DNA of 64,000 nt from Marthasterias glacialis (lineage: Eukaryota > Echinodermata > Asteroidea > Forcipulatida > Asteriidae), in assembly GCA_911728455.2 (NCBI GenBank), contig OU452233.1:9281505-9345504 (forward strand), in the 5' to 3' direction. The notes below the pieces were generated by a model, which ran no database searches, was not told the origin of the DNA, and was given only the letters and a program-made list of their open reading frames with translations. The translations under genes and the position numbers were made by a program. The first letter of the stretch is position 1. Each line of letters begins with the position of its first letter. Positions 1 to 11,626 of this stretch are shown one piece after another.

Positions 1-374
1 ATCTTCCAAAGTATTGGCGGGAAACTGACAAGTCTGACACGATTGGAAAGCCCTGTTCATGGGCTTTCCGAAAATGCCGGTCTTGGGGCTGCCGGATAAA
101 CAGGAAGGATGCCAGGGACCGTGGAGTGAGGACACCCCGAGGATGTCCAGTTCATACGGCCATGCTGTGTGTACGTCAACAATAGCAAAGGCCGCTATGA
201 GTGTGCTGGACCGAAGCCAGCTAAAAAAACGCCGAAAAAAGAAGTCGGCAGCGCCAAGACCAATAACTCCAGAAATAATGGGGCTAGAGAGGAATTTCTC
301 GTACCTGCAGTTAGCTGCCATAGTCCTGCATCCGAAAATCTGGTTTTCCCGGCCAGCCAGGGCCATCTTCCGCC
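1..374. repeat. Partial monomer at the left window edge
   Basis: The window opens inside a monomer, at ATCTTCCAAAGTATTGGCGG, and continues in register into the first complete anchor-to-anchor monomer. The array therefore extends to the left of the window. This monomer carries the linked ATCTTCC and CACGATTGG variants also found near 965, 2420, 2905, 4370 and 5342. Confidence 0.95.
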
Positions 375-1967
375 TTGAAATTACCAGGGAGCGGTGCTGC
401 TCCGAATGCGCTTCAAACGCCTGTCTTATGGCACTTTTGTACACGAAGCTGCAACATAGAGAAAACAAGACTTAGCAACGGCTCTATCTCCCAAAGTATT
501 GGCGGGAAACTGACAAGTCTGACACGGTTGGAAAGCCCTGTGCATGGGCTTTCCGAAAATGCCAATTTTGGGGCTGCCGGATAAACAGGGAGGATGCCAG
601 GGACCGCGGAGTGTGGACACCCCGAGGATGTCCAGTTCATACGGCCATGCTGTGTGTACGTCAACAATAGCCAAGGCCGCTATGTGTGTGCTGGACCGAA
701 GCCAGCTAAAAAAACCGCCGAAAAAAGAAGTCGTCAGCGCCAAGACCAATAACTCCAAAAATACTGGGGCTAGAGAAAAATTTCTTGTACCTACAGTTAG
801 CTGCCATAGTCCTGCATCCGAAAATCTGGTTTTCCCGGCCAGCCAGAGCCATCTTCCGCCTTGAAATCACCAGGGAGCGGGGCTGCTCCGAATGCGCTTC
901 AAACGCCTGTCTTATGGCACTTTTGTACACGAAGCTGCAACATAGAGAAAACAAGATTTAGCAACGGCTTTATCTTCCAAAGTATTGGCGGGAAACTGAC
1001 AAATCTGACACGATTGGAAAGCCCTGTTCATGGGCTTTCCGAAAATGCCGGTCTTGGGGCTGCCGGATAAACAGGAAGGATGCCAGGGACCTTGGAGTGA
1101 GGACACCCCGAGGATGTCCAGTTCATACGGCCATGCTGTGTGTACGTCAACAATAGCAAAGGCCGCTATGAGTGTGCTGGACCGAAGCCAGCTAAAAAAA
1201 CGCCGAAAAAAGAAGTCGGCAGCGCCAAGACCAATTACTCCAGAAATAATGGGGCTAGAGAGAAATTTCTCGTACCTGCAGTTAGCTGCCATAGTCCTGC
1301 ATCCGAAAATCTGGTTTCCCCGGCCAGCCAGGGCCATCTTCCGCCTTGAAATCACCAGGGAGCGGGGCTGCTCCGAATGCGCTTCAAACGCCTGTCTTAT
1401 GGCACTTTTGTACACGAAGCTGCAACATAGAGAAAACAAGACTTACCAACGGCTTTATCTCCCAAAGTATTGGCGGGAAACTGACAAGTCTGACACGGTT
1501 GGAAAGCCCTGTTCATGGGCTTTCCGAAAATGCCGGTCTTGGGGCTGCCGGATAAAGAGGAAGGATGCCAGGGACCGTGGAGTGAGGACACCCCGAGGAT
1601 GTCCAGTTCATACGGCCATGCTGTGTGTACGTCAACAATAGCAAAGGCCGCTATGAGTGTGCTGGACCGAAGCCAGCTAAAAAAACGCCAAAAAAAGAAG
1701 TCGGCAGCGCCAAGACCAATAACTCCAGAAATAATGGGGCTAGAGAGAAATTTCTCGTACCTGCAGTTAGCTGCCATAGTCCTGCATCCGAAAATCTGGT
1801 TTTCCCGGCCAGCCAGGGCCATCTTCCGCCTTGAAATCACCAGGAAGCGGGGCTGCTCCGAATGCGCTTCAAACGCCTGTCTAATGGCACTTTTGTACAC
1901 GAAGCTGCAACATAAAGAAAACAAGACTTAGCAACGGCTTTATCTCCCAAAGTATTGGCGGGAAACT
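106..1967. repeat. 1,862-bp block, copy 1 (partner 4475-6336)
   Basis: These bases match 4475-6336 at an offset of 4,369 bp (9 monomers). I found one mismatch by eye, T at 1236 versus A at 5605. The pair shares private variants: TGTGCAT in the dyad loop (541), GCCAGAGCC (843), a stop-removing CTTACC (1441) and CATAAAG (1911). Outside the block the two regions belong to different monomer classes, for example at 105/4474 and at 1968/6337. Confidence 0.9.
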
Positions 1968-2452
1968 GACAAATCTGACACGGTTGGAAAGCCCTGTTCA
2001 TAGGCTTTCCGAAAATGCCGGTCTTGGGGCTGCCGGATAAACAGGGAGGATGCCAGGGACCGCGGAGTGTGGACACCCCGAGGATGTCCAGTTCATACGG
2101 CCATGCTGTGTGTACGTCAACAATAGCCAAGGCCGCTATGTGTGTGCTGGACCGAAGCCAGCTAAAAAAACCGCCGAAAAAAGAAGTCGTCAGCGCCAAG
2201 ACCAATAACTCCAAAAATACTGGGGCTAGAGAAAAATTTCTTGTACCTACAGTTAGCTGCCATAGTCCTGCATCCGAAAATCTGGTTTTCCCGGCCAGCC
2301 AGGGCCATCTTCCGCCTTGAAATCACCAGGGAGCGGGGCTGCTCCGAATGCGCTTCAAACGCCTGTCTTATGGCACTTTTGTACACGAAGCTGCAACATA
2401 GAGAAAACAAGATTTAGCAACGGCTTTATCTTCCAAAGTATTGGCGGGAAAC
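1968..2452. repeat. Whole-monomer insertion/deletion relative to 6336
   Basis: Copy 2 of the duplicated block leaves the copy 1 sequence at 6337 and resumes with sequence matching 2453 onward (offset 3,883 bp, 8 monomers, sharing AACTTACAAAT and CACGATTGG). This 485-bp monomer is therefore a precise one-unit gain or loss. Confidence 0.75.
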
Positions 2453-4474
2453 TTACAAATCTGACACGATTGGAAAGCCCTGTTCATGGGCTTTCCGAAA
2501 ATGCCGGTCTTGGGGCTGCCGGATAAACAGGAAGGATGCCAGGGACCGTGGAGTGAGGACACCCCGAGGATGTCCAGTTCATACGGCCATGCTGTGTGTA
2601 CGTCAACAATAGCAAAGGCCGCTATGAGTGTGCTGGACCGAAGCCAGCTAAAAAAACGCCGAAAAAAGAAGTCGGCAGCGCCAAGACCAATAACTCCAGA
2701 AATAATGGGGCTAGAGAGAAATTTCTCGTACCTGCAGTTAGCTGCCATAGTCCTGCATCCGAAAATCTGGTTTTCCCGGCCAGCCAGGGCCATCTTCCGC
2801 CTTGAAATCACCAGGGAGCGGGGCTGCTCCGAATGCGCTTCAAACGCCTGTCTTATGGCACTTTTGTACACGAAGCTGCAACATAGAGAAAACAAGATTT
2901 AGCAACGGCTTTATCTTCCAAAGTATTGGCGGGAAACTGACAAGTCTGACACGATTGGAAAGCCCTGTTCATGGGCTTTCCGAAAATGCCGGTCTTGGGG
3001 CTGCCGGATAAACAGGAAGGATGCCAGGGACCGTGGAGTGAGGACACCCCGAGGATGTCCAGTTCATACGGCCATGCTGTGTGTACGTCAACAATAGCAA
3101 AGGCCGCTATGAGTGTGCTGGACCGAAGCCAGCTAAAAAAACGCCGAAAAAAGAAGTCGGCAGCGCCAAGACCAATAACTCCAGAAATAATGGGGCTAGA
3201 GAGGAATTTCTCGTACCTGCAGTTAGCTGCCATAGTCCTGCATCCGAAAATCTGGTTTTCCCGGCCAGCCAGGGCCATCTTCCGCCTTGAAATTACCAGG
3301 GAGCGGTGCTGCTCCGAATGCGCTTCAAACGCCTGTCTTATGGCACTTTTGTACACGAAGCTGCAACATAGAGAAAACAAGACTTAGCAACGGCTCTATC
3401 TCCCAAAGTATTGGCGGGAAACTGACAAATCTGACACGGTTGGAAAGCCCTGTGCATGGGCTTTCCGAAAATGCCGGTCTTAGGGCTGCCGGATAAACAG
3501 GGAGGATGCCAGGGACCGTGGAGTGTGGACACCCCGAGGATGTCCAGTTCATACGGCCATGCTGTGTGTACGTCAACAATAGCCAAGGCCGCTATGTGTG
3601 TGCTGGATCGAAGCCAGCTAAAAAAACCGCCGAAAAAAGAAGTCGTCAGCGCCAAGACCAATAACTCCAAAAATACTGGGGCTAGAGAAAAATTTCTTGT
3701 ACCTACAGTTAGCTGCCATAGTCCTGCATCCGAAAATCTGGTTTTCCCGGCCAGCCAGGGCCATCTTCCGCCTTGAAATTACCAGGGAGCGGGGCTGCTC
3801 CGAATGCGCTTCAAACGCCTGTCTTATGGCACTTTTGTACACGAAGCTGCAACATAGAGAAAACAAGACTTAGCAACGGCTCTATCTCCCAAAGTATTGG
3901 CGGGAAACTGACAAGTCTGACACGGTTGGAAAGCCCTGTTCATGGGCTTTCCGAAAATGCCAATTTTGGGGCTGCCGGATAAACAGGGAGGATGCCAGGG
4001 ACCGCGGAGTGTGGACACCCCGAGGATGTCCAGTTCATACGGCCATGCTGTGTGTACGTCAACAATAGCCAAGGCCGCTATGTGTGTGCTGGACCGAAGC
4101 CAGCTAAAAAAACCGCCGAAAAAAGAAGTCGTCAGCGCCAAGACCAATAACTCCAAAAATACTGGGGCTAGAGAGAAATTTCTTGTACCTGCAGTTAGCT
4201 GCCATAGTCCTGCATCCGAAAATCTGGTTTTCCCGGCCAGCCAGGGCCATCTTCCGCCTTGAAATCACCAGGGAGCGGGGCTGCTCCGAATGCGCTTCAA
4301 ACGCCTGTCTTATGGCACTTTTGTACACGAAGCTGCAACATAGAGAAAACAAGATTTAGCAACGGCTTTATCTTCCAAAGTATTGGCGGGAAACTGACAA
4401 GTCTGACACGATTGGAAAGCCCTGTTCATGGGCTTTCCGAAAATGCCAATTTTGGGGCTGCCGGATAAACAGGG
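2453..4474. repeat. Monomers between the two 1.86-kb block copies
   Basis: About four monomers of mixed class. The monomer near 2971-3387 is close to the leftmost one (59-475) and to 4428-4844. The three share AGAGAGGAATTTCTCG and GAGCGGTGCTGCTCC, spaced 6 and 3 monomers apart, which hints at an older three-monomer period. No non-satellite sequence is present. Confidence 0.75.
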
Positions 4475-6336
4475 AGGATGCCAGGGACCGTGGAGTGAGG
4501 ACACCCCGAGGATGTCCAGTTCATACGGCCATGCTGTGTGTACGTCAACAATAGCAAAGGCCGCTATGAGTGTGCTGGACCGAAGCCAGCTAAAAAAACG
4601 CCGAAAAAAGAAGTCGGCAGCGCCAAGACCAATAACTCCAGAAATAATGGGGCTAGAGAGGAATTTCTCGTACCTGCAGTTAGCTGCCATAGTCCTGCAT
4701 CCGAAAATCTGGTTTTCCCGGCCAGCCAGGGCCATCTTCCGCCTTGAAATTACCAGGGAGCGGTGCTGCTCCGAATGCGCTTCAAACGCCTGTCTTATGG
4801 CACTTTTGTACACGAAGCTGCAACATAGAGAAAACAAGACTTAGCAACGGCTCTATCTCCCAAAGTATTGGCGGGAAACTGACAAGTCTGACACGGTTGG
4901 AAAGCCCTGTGCATGGGCTTTCCGAAAATGCCAATTTTGGGGCTGCCGGATAAACAGGGAGGATGCCAGGGACCGCGGAGTGTGGACACCCCGAGGATGT
5001 CCAGTTCATACGGCCATGCTGTGTGTACGTCAACAATAGCCAAGGCCGCTATGTGTGTGCTGGACCGAAGCCAGCTAAAAAAACCGCCGAAAAAAGAAGT
5101 CGTCAGCGCCAAGACCAATAACTCCAAAAATACTGGGGCTAGAGAAAAATTTCTTGTACCTACAGTTAGCTGCCATAGTCCTGCATCCGAAAATCTGGTT
5201 TTCCCGGCCAGCCAGAGCCATCTTCCGCCTTGAAATCACCAGGGAGCGGGGCTGCTCCGAATGCGCTTCAAACGCCTGTCTTATGGCACTTTTGTACACG
5301 AAGCTGCAACATAGAGAAAACAAGATTTAGCAACGGCTTTATCTTCCAAAGTATTGGCGGGAAACTGACAAATCTGACACGATTGGAAAGCCCTGTTCAT
5401 GGGCTTTCCGAAAATGCCGGTCTTGGGGCTGCCGGATAAACAGGAAGGATGCCAGGGACCTTGGAGTGAGGACACCCCGAGGATGTCCAGTTCATACGGC
5501 CATGCTGTGTGTACGTCAACAATAGCAAAGGCCGCTATGAGTGTGCTGGACCGAAGCCAGCTAAAAAAACGCCGAAAAAAGAAGTCGGCAGCGCCAAGAC
5601 CAATAACTCCAGAAATAATGGGGCTAGAGAGAAATTTCTCGTACCTGCAGTTAGCTGCCATAGTCCTGCATCCGAAAATCTGGTTTCCCCGGCCAGCCAG
5701 GGCCATCTTCCGCCTTGAAATCACCAGGGAGCGGGGCTGCTCCGAATGCGCTTCAAACGCCTGTCTTATGGCACTTTTGTACACGAAGCTGCAACATAGA
5801 GAAAACAAGACTTACCAACGGCTTTATCTCCCAAAGTATTGGCGGGAAACTGACAAGTCTGACACGGTTGGAAAGCCCTGTTCATGGGCTTTCCGAAAAT
5901 GCCGGTCTTGGGGCTGCCGGATAAAGAGGAAGGATGCCAGGGACCGTGGAGTGAGGACACCCCGAGGATGTCCAGTTCATACGGCCATGCTGTGTGTACG
6001 TCAACAATAGCAAAGGCCGCTATGAGTGTGCTGGACCGAAGCCAGCTAAAAAAACGCCAAAAAAAGAAGTCGGCAGCGCCAAGACCAATAACTCCAGAAA
6101 TAATGGGGCTAGAGAGAAATTTCTCGTACCTGCAGTTAGCTGCCATAGTCCTGCATCCGAAAATCTGGTTTTCCCGGCCAGCCAGGGCCATCTTCCGCCT
6201 TGAAATCACCAGGAAGCGGGGCTGCTCCGAATGCGCTTCAAACGCCTGTCTAATGGCACTTTTGTACACGAAGCTGCAACATAAAGAAAACAAGACTTAG
6301 CAACGGCTTTATCTCCCAAAGTATTGGCGGGAAACT
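4475..6336. repeat. 1,862-bp block, copy 2 (partner 106-1967)
   Basis: Second copy of the 9-monomer-spaced block. At its right end the sequence does not continue as copy 1 does. It jumps to the equivalent of 2453, so one whole monomer (1968-2452) is absent here. Confidence 0.9.
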
Positions 6337-7822
6337 TACAAATCTGACACGATTGGAAAGCCCTGTTCATGGGCTTTCCGAAAATGCCGGTCTTGGGGCT
6401 GCCGGATAAACAGGAAGGATGCCAGGGACCGTGGAGTGAGGACACCCCGAGGATGTCCAGTTCATACGGCCATGCTGTGTGTACGTCAACAATAGCAAAG
6501 GCCGCTATGAGTGTGCTGGACCGAAGCCAGCTAAAAAAACGCCGAAAAAAGAAGTCGGCAGCGCCAAGACCAATAACTCCAGAAATAATGGGGCTAGAGA
6601 GAAATTTCTCGTACCTGCAGTTAGCTGCCATAGTCCTGCATCCGAAAATCTGGTTTTCCCGGCCAGCCAGGGCCATCTTCCGCCTTGAAATCACCAGGGA
6701 GCGGGGCTGATCCGAATGCGCTTCAAACGCCTGTCTTATGGCACTTTTGTACACGAAGCTGCAACATAGAGAAAACAAGACTTAGCAACGGCTCTATCTC
6801 CCAAAGTATTGGCGGGAAACTGACAAGTCTGACACGGTTGGAAAGCCCTGTTCATGGGCTTTCCGAAAATGCCAATCTTGGGGCTGCCGGATAAACAGGG
6901 AGGATGCCAGGGACCGCGGAGTGTAGACACCCCGAGGATGTCCAGTTCATACAGCCATGCTGTGTGTACGTCAACAATAGCCAAGGCCGCTATGTGTGTG
7001 CTGGACCGAAGCCAGCTAAAAAAACCGCAAAAAAAAGAAGTCGTCAGCGCCAAGACCAGTGACTCCAAAAATACTGGGGCTAGAGAGAAATTTCTCGTAC
7101 CTGCAGTTAGCTGCCATAGTCCTGCATCAGAAAATCTGGTTTTCCCGGCCAGCCAGGGCCATCTTCCGCCTTGAAATCACCAGGGAGCGGGGCTGCTCCG
7201 AATGCGCTTCAAACGCCTGTCTAATGTTACTTTTGTACACGAAGCTGCAACATAAAGAAAACAAGACTTAGCATCGGCTTTATCTCCCAAAGTATTGGCG
7301 GGAAACTGACAAATCTGACACGGTTGGAAAGCCCTGTTCATTGGCTTTCCGAAAATGCCGGTCTTGGGGCTGCCGGATAAATAGGGAGGATGCCAGGGAC
7401 CGTGGAGTGAGGACACCCCGAGGATGTCCAGTTCATACGGCCATGCTGTGTGTACGTCAACAATAGCAAAGGCCGCTATGAGTGTGCTGGACCGAAGCCA
7501 GCTAAAAAAACGCCGAAAAAAGAAGTCGGCAGCGCCAAGACCAATAACTCCAGAAATAATGGGGCTAGAGAGAAATTTCTCGTACCTGCAGTTAGCTGCC
7601 ATAGTCCTGCATCCAAAAATCTGGTTTTCCCGGCCAGCCAGGGCCATCTTCCGCCTTGAAATCAGCAGGGAGCGGGGCTGCTCCGAATGCGCTTCAAACG
7701 CCTGTCTAATGGCACTTTTGTACACGAAGCTGCAACATAGAGAAAACAAGACTTAGCAACAGCTTTATCTCCCAAAGTATTGGCGGGAAACTGACAAGTC
7801 TGACACGGTTGGAAAGCCCTGT
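6337..7822. repeat. Bridging monomers
   Basis: About three monomers. The first matches 2453-2896, apart from a G-to-T-type change at GGGGCTGATCC (6710). The next carries CTCTATC, AAGTCTG, CAATCTTGG and CCGCGG together, then private changes AGACCAGTGACTCC (7052) and TAATGTTAC (7223). Confidence 0.7.
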
Positions 7823-9723
7823 TCATGGGCTTTCCGAAAATGCCGGTATTGGGGCTGCCGAACAAATAGGGACGATGCCAGGGACCGTGGAGTGAGGACA
7901 CCACGAGAATGTCCAGTTCATACGGCCATGCTGTGTGTACGTCAACAATAGCCAAGACCGCTATGAGTGTGCTGGACCGAAGCCAGCTAAAAAAACGCCG
8001 AAAAAAAAAATCGGCAGCACCAAGACCAATTACTCCAGAAATAATGGGGCTAGAGAGAAATTTCTCGTACCTGCAGTTAGCTGCCATAGTCCTGCATCCG
8101 AAAATCTGTTTTTTCCGGCCGGCCAGGGCCATCTTCCGCCTTGAAATCACCAGGGAGCGGGGCTGCTCCGAATGCGCTTCAAACGCCTGTCTTATGGCAC
8201 TTTTGTACACGAAGCTGCAACTTGGAGAAACAAGACTTACCAACGGCTCTATCTCCCAAAGTATTGGCGGGAAACTTACAAATCTGACACGGTTGGAAAG
8301 CCCTGTTCATGGGCTTTCCGAAAATGCCGGTCTTGGGGCTGCCGGATAAATAGAGAGGATGCCAGGGACCGTGGAGTGAGGACACCCCGAGGATGTCCAG
8401 GCCGCTATGAGTGTGCTGGACTGAAGCCAGCTTAAAAAAACGCCGAAAAAAGAAGTCGGCAGCGCTTAGGTCAATAACTCCAGAAATACCGGGGCTAGAG
8501 AGAAATTTCTTGTACCTGCAGTTAGCTGCCACAGTCCTGCATCCGAAAATCTGGTTTTCCCGGCCAGCCAGGGCCATCTTCCGCCTTGAAATCAGCAGGG
8601 AGCGGGTCTGCTCCGAACGCACTTCAAACGCCTGTCTTATGGCACTTTTGTACACGAAGCTGCAACATAGAGAAAACAAGACTTAGCAACGGCTCTATCT
8701 CCCAAAGTATTGGCGGGAAACTGACAAGTCTGACACGGTTGGAAAGCCCTGTTCATGGGCTTTCCGAAAATGCCGGTCTTGGGGCTGCTAAATAAACGCG
8801 GAGGATGCCATGAGTCGCGGAGTGAGGACACCCCGAGGATGTCCAGTTCATACGGCCATGCTGTGTGTACGTCAACAATAGCAAAGGCCGCTTTGTGTGT
8901 GCTGGACCGAAGCCAGCTAAAAAAAACGCCGAAAAAAGAAGTCGGCAGCGCCTAGGTCAATAACTCCAGAAATAATGGGGCTAGACAGAAATTTCTTGTA
9001 CCTGCAGTTAGCTGCCAGAGTCCTGCATCCGAAAATCTGGTTTTCCCGGCCAGCCAGGGCCATCTTCCGCCTTGAAATCAGCAGGGAGCGGGGCTCCTCC
9101 GAATGCGCTTCAAACGCCTGTCTTATGGCACTTTTGTACACGAAGCTGCAACATAGAGAAAACAAGACTTACCAATGGCTCTATCTCCCAAAGTATTGGC
9201 GGGAAACTGACAAGTTTGACACGGTTGGAAAGCACTGTTCATGGGCTTTCCGAAAATGCCGGTCTTGGGGCTGCCGAATAAACAGGAAGGATTCCAGGGA
9301 CCGTGGAGTGAGGACACCCCGAGGATGTCCAGTTCATACGGCCATGCTGTGTGTACGTCAACAATAGCCAAGGCCGCTATGAGTGTGCTGGACCGAAGCC
9401 AGCTAAAAAAACGCCGAAAAAAGAAGTCGTCAGCGCCAAGACCAATAACTCCAGAAATACTGGGGCTAGAGAGAATATTCTTGTACCTGCAGTTAGCTGC
9501 CATAGTCCTGCATCCGAAAATCTGGTTTTCCCGGCCAGCCAGGGCCATCTTCCGCCTTGAAATCACCAGGGAGCGGGGCTGCTCCGAATGCGCTTCAAAC
9601 GCCTGTCTTATGGCACTTTTGTACACGAAGCTGCAACATAGAGAAAACAAGACTTAGCAACGGCTTTATCTCCCAAAGTATTGGCGGGAAACTGACAAGT
9701 CTGACACGGTTGGAAAGCCCTGA
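7823..9723. repeat. Four-monomer HOR, copy 1
   Basis: Four monomers: A (GAACAAATAGGGACGATG and CACCACGAGAATG), B (40-bp deletion, CTGGACTGAAGCC, GCGCTTAGGTCAA), C (GCCATGAGTCGCGG and GCGCCTAGGTCAA) and D. Monomers A, B and C match copies 2 and 3 closely. D differs between copies, so conversion or replacement has acted on that slot. The period is about 1,902 bp rather than 1,943 because B is short. Confidence 0.88.
8396..8405. other. 40-bp deletion junction, HOR copy 1
   Basis: GGATGTCCAG joins directly to GCCGCTATGAG at 8400/8401. The 40 bp from TTCATACGGCC to AATAGCAAAG are missing. Both breakpoints follow an AG, so 2 bp of microhomology is present. Confidence 0.9.
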
Positions 9724-11626
9724 TCATGGGCTTTCCGAAAATGCCGGTATTGGGGCTGCCGAACAAATAGGGACGATGCCAGGGACCGTGGAGTGAGGAC
9801 ACCACGAGAATGTCCAGTTCATACGGCCATGCTGTGTGTACGTCAACAATAGCCAAGACCGCTATGAGTGTGCTGGACCGAAGCCAGCTAAAAAAACGCC
9901 GAAAAAAGAAGTCGGCAGCACCAAGACCAATTACTCCAGAAATAATGGGGCTAGAGAGAAATTTCTCGTACCTGCAGTTAGCTGCCATAGTCCTGCATCC
10001 GAAAATCTGTTTTTTTCCGGCCGGCCAGGGCCATCTTCCGCCTTGAAATCACCAGGGAGCGGGGCTGCTCCGAATGCGCTTCAAACGCCTGTCTTATGGC
10101 ACTTTTGTACACGAAGCTGCAACTTGGAGAAACAAGACTTACCAACGGCTCTATCTCCCAAAGTATTGGCGGGAAACTTACAAATCTGACACGGTTGGAA
10201 AGCCCTGTTCATGGGCTTTCCGAAAATGCCGGTCTTGGGGCTGCCGGATAAATAGAGAGGATGCCAGGTACCGTGGAGTGAGGACACCCCGAGGATGTCC
10301 AGGCCGCTATGAGTGTGCTGGACTGAAGCCAGCTTAAAAAAACGCCGAAAAAAGAAGTCGGCAGCGCTTAGGTCAATAACTCCAGAAATACCGGGGCTAG
10401 AGAGTAATTTCTTGTACCTTCAGTTAGCTGCCACAGTCCTGCATCCGAAAATCTGGTTTTCCCGGCCAGCCAGGGCCATCTTCCGCCTTGAAATCAGCAG
10501 GGAGCGGGTCTGCTCCGAACGCACTTCAAACGCCTGTCTTATGGCACTTTTGTACACGAAGCTGCAACATAGAGAAAACAAGACTTAGCAACGGCTCTAT
10601 CTCCCAAAGTATTGGCGGGAAACTGACAAGTCTGACACGGTTGGAAAGCCCTGATCATGGGCTTTCCGAAAATGCCGGTCTTGGGGCTGCTGAATAAACG
10701 AGGAGGATGCCATGAGTCGCGGAGTGAGGACACCCCGAGGATGTCCAGTTCATACGGCCATGCTGTGTGTACGTCAACAATAGCAAAGGCCGCTTTGTGT
10801 GTGCTGGACCGAAGCCAGCTAAAAAAAACGCCGAAAAAAGAAGTCGGCAGCGCCTAGGTCAATAACTCCAGAATCAATGGGGCTAGAGAGAAATTTCTTG
10901 TACCTGCAGTTAGCTGCCATAGTCCTGCATCCGAAAATCTGGTTTTCCCGGCCAGCCAGGGCCATCTTCCGCCTTGAAATCACCAGGGAGCGGGGCTGCT
11001 CCGAATGCGCTTCAAACGCCTGTCTTATTGCACTTTTGTACACGAAGCTGAAACATAGAGAAAACAAGACTTAGCAACGGCTTTATCTCCAAAGGTATTG
11101 GCGGGAAACTGACAAGTCTGACACGGTTGGAAAGCCCTGTTCATGGGCTTTCCGAAAATGCCGGTCTTGGGGCTGCCGGAAAAATAGGAAGGATGCCAGG
11201 GACCGTGGAGTGAGGACACCCCGAGGAAGTCCAGTTCATACGGCCATGCTGTGTGTACGTCAATAATAGCAAAGGCCGCTATGAGTGTGCTGGACCGAAG
11301 CCAGCTAAAAAAACCGCCGAAAAAAGAAGTCGTCAGCGCCAAGACCAATAACTCCAGAAATACTGGGGCTAGAGAGAAATTTCTTGTACCTGCAGTTAGC
11401 TGCCATAGTCCTGCATCCGAAAATCTGGTTTTCCCGGCCAGCCAGGGCCATCTTCCGCCTTGAAATCACCAGGGAGCGGGGCTGCTCCGAATGCGCTTCA
11501 AACGCCTGTCTTATGGCACTTTTGTACACGAAGCTGCAACATAGAGAAAACAAGACTTAGCAACGGCTTTATCTCCCAAAGTATTGGCGGGAAACTGACA
11601 AGTCTGACACGGTTGGAAAGCCCTGA
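9724..11626. repeat. Four-monomer HOR, copy 2
   Basis: Repeats A-B-C-D of the preceding 1.9 kb. Private changes include GCCAGGTACCGTGG (10266), AGAGTAATTTC (10402) and CAGAATCAATGG (10870). Dyad-1 loops in this copy carry TGATCA (9721 and 10652) in place of TGTTCA. Confidence 0.88.
10298..10307. other. 40-bp deletion junction, HOR copy 2
   Basis: Same junction at 10302/10303. The identical breakpoint shows common descent with 8400. Confidence 0.9.

Noticed and set aside
375-860. Three 162-bp subrepeats within the 486-bp monomer (nucleosome-size idea)
   Set aside because: Only very short echoes (TCCGAAAAT, CCAGGG) occur and they are not spaced at 162 bp.
1030-1641. 203-codon plus-strand open frame (also 5399-6010) and the many 60-140 codon frames
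   Set aside because: They recur with the satellite period, overlap in several frames and on both strands, break between monomer classes and show no recognisable domain.
7662-8243. Minus-strand frames of 175-193 codons with hydrophobic stretches
   Set aside because: Same repeat artefact. The frame is shortened to 82 or 107 codons in class II monomers. No start context, splice signals or family resemblance.
8140-8590. Short monomers as possible mobile-element insertion or excision sites
   Set aside because: All seven short monomers are explained by simple deletions of 19-40 bp. No target-site duplications or terminal inverted repeats are present.
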